64,000 nucleotides of DNA, taken from Polyangium sp. 15x6 (GTDB lineage: Bacteria > Myxococcota_A > Polyangia > Polyangiales > Polyangiaceae). This document shows positions 63,806 to 64,000 of this stretch, in pieces. Positions within the stretch are counted from its first letter, which is position 1. Each line of letters opens with the position of its first letter. Under the pieces are notes generated by a model, which made no database searches, had not been told where the DNA came from, and saw only the letters and a program-made list of their open reading frames with translations. Location: the NCBI RefSeq assembly GCF_029960785.1, contig NZ_JASBQE010000032.1, positions 1 through 64,000 of the forward strand, read 5' to 3'. A program made the translations under genes and the position numbers.

Positions 63806-64000
63806 AGCGTAGCGCCGGGGTTTCACCCCGGACCCGACCAGGGGCTGTCCGCCCCTGGACCCGGACCAGCGCAAGCGCTGGACCCGGGGTCGATGAACTG
63901 CGCGATGCGCAGTTCATCGAACGGACCGAGGCAAGACCGGCGACGACGTTGCCAGTCAAAACCGCAGGGTTGACGTGTTGCCTCGAGGGAAGGGCAGCGC
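63806..64000 (+). repeat. Four-hairpin 3'-end array, copy E (cut by window end)
   Basis: H1 63815-63831, H2 63838-63858 (C-G closing pair, as in copy B), H3 63866-63881 and H4 63892-63918 begin 12 bases after the transglycosylase stop. The following GGCAAGACC and centre match the middle of copies C and D, so this is the left half of a paired element whose right half lies beyond the window. Confidence 0.88.

Noticed and set aside
60551-63874. A 1107-codon minus-strand frame opposite the transglycosylase gene
   Set aside because: Same shadow effect; its ends run into the hairpin repeat and its sequence is low-complexity Arg/Ala.

Overview
The window is GC-rich (roughly two thirds or more G+C, with strong G/C at third codon positions) and densely coding on both strands. 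It looks like the chromosome of a large-genome myxobacterium of the Polyangium/Sorangium type. The pointers are a Ser/Thr kinase next to an FHA-sigma54 activator, a giant TPR protein with a kinase-like domain, tandem lspA genes with lgt, several Gly/Ser-rich lipoproteins, and a kelch protein fragment ending in a MYXO-CTERM-like sorting tail. This assignment is an inference from gene content; no rRNA or tRNA gene was seen.

Layout. 1-5.7 kb: a minus-strand block (NAGPA-type protein, zinc-ribbon protein, helical protein, lipoprotein), then pepP-mutY. 5.7-11.2 kb: an acidic protein, a translationally coupled trio of exported proteins, the kinase and the FHA-sigma54 activator. 11.4-15.1 kb (minus): methylmalonyl-CoA mutase catalytic subunit, a GspE-N/GAF-like protein and an FtsB/DivIC-like protein. 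15.3-23.7 kb (plus): the 1778-residue pseudokinase-TPR protein, a histone H1-like/Fic fusion, and endonuclease III with a histone-like tail. 23.7-31.4 kb (minus): MeaB, a 1259-residue multidomain flavin/iron-sulfur oxidoreductase, accC, accB, aroQ and a roadblock protein. 31.7-38.1 kb: an aconitase-fold protein lacking cluster ligands, a DUF4139-like lipoprotein, a sulfatase-superfamily protein and a small helical protein. 38.1-43 kb: an MrfA-like helicase opposite lspA-lspA-lgt. 43-52.5 kb: lipoproteins, an XRE-cupin regulator, folD, trxC, hypotheticals, a thioredoxin-CcdA fusion, a kelch fragment and a GNAT protein. 52.7-64 kb: a hemolysin III homologue, a 42-bp-period repeat, a putative polymorphic toxin-immunity locus, an ECF sigma factor, a four-helix-bundle protein, a coiled-coil protein and a transglycosylase/M16 fusion.

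Functional links. Mutase and MeaB belong to one propionyl-/methylmalonyl-CoA step, and accB-accC supply biotin-dependent carboxylation. lspA, lspA and lgt together mature the many lipoproteins encoded here. Kinase and FHA activator form a plausible phospho-signalling pair. At 53.9-58.7 kb a lipoprotein, a secreted protein with a pretoxin-like segment and a PD-(D/E)XK-like tip, and a coupled third gene form the best toxin-immunity candidate.

The most distinctive non-coding feature is a family of intergenic arrays of four hairpins. They lie just after stop codons at five places (one end of the window, 11.3, 33.6, 44.7 kb and the other end). Stem sequences differ between copies while pairing, loops and order are kept. 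Two copies are complete tail-to-tail pairs between convergent genes.
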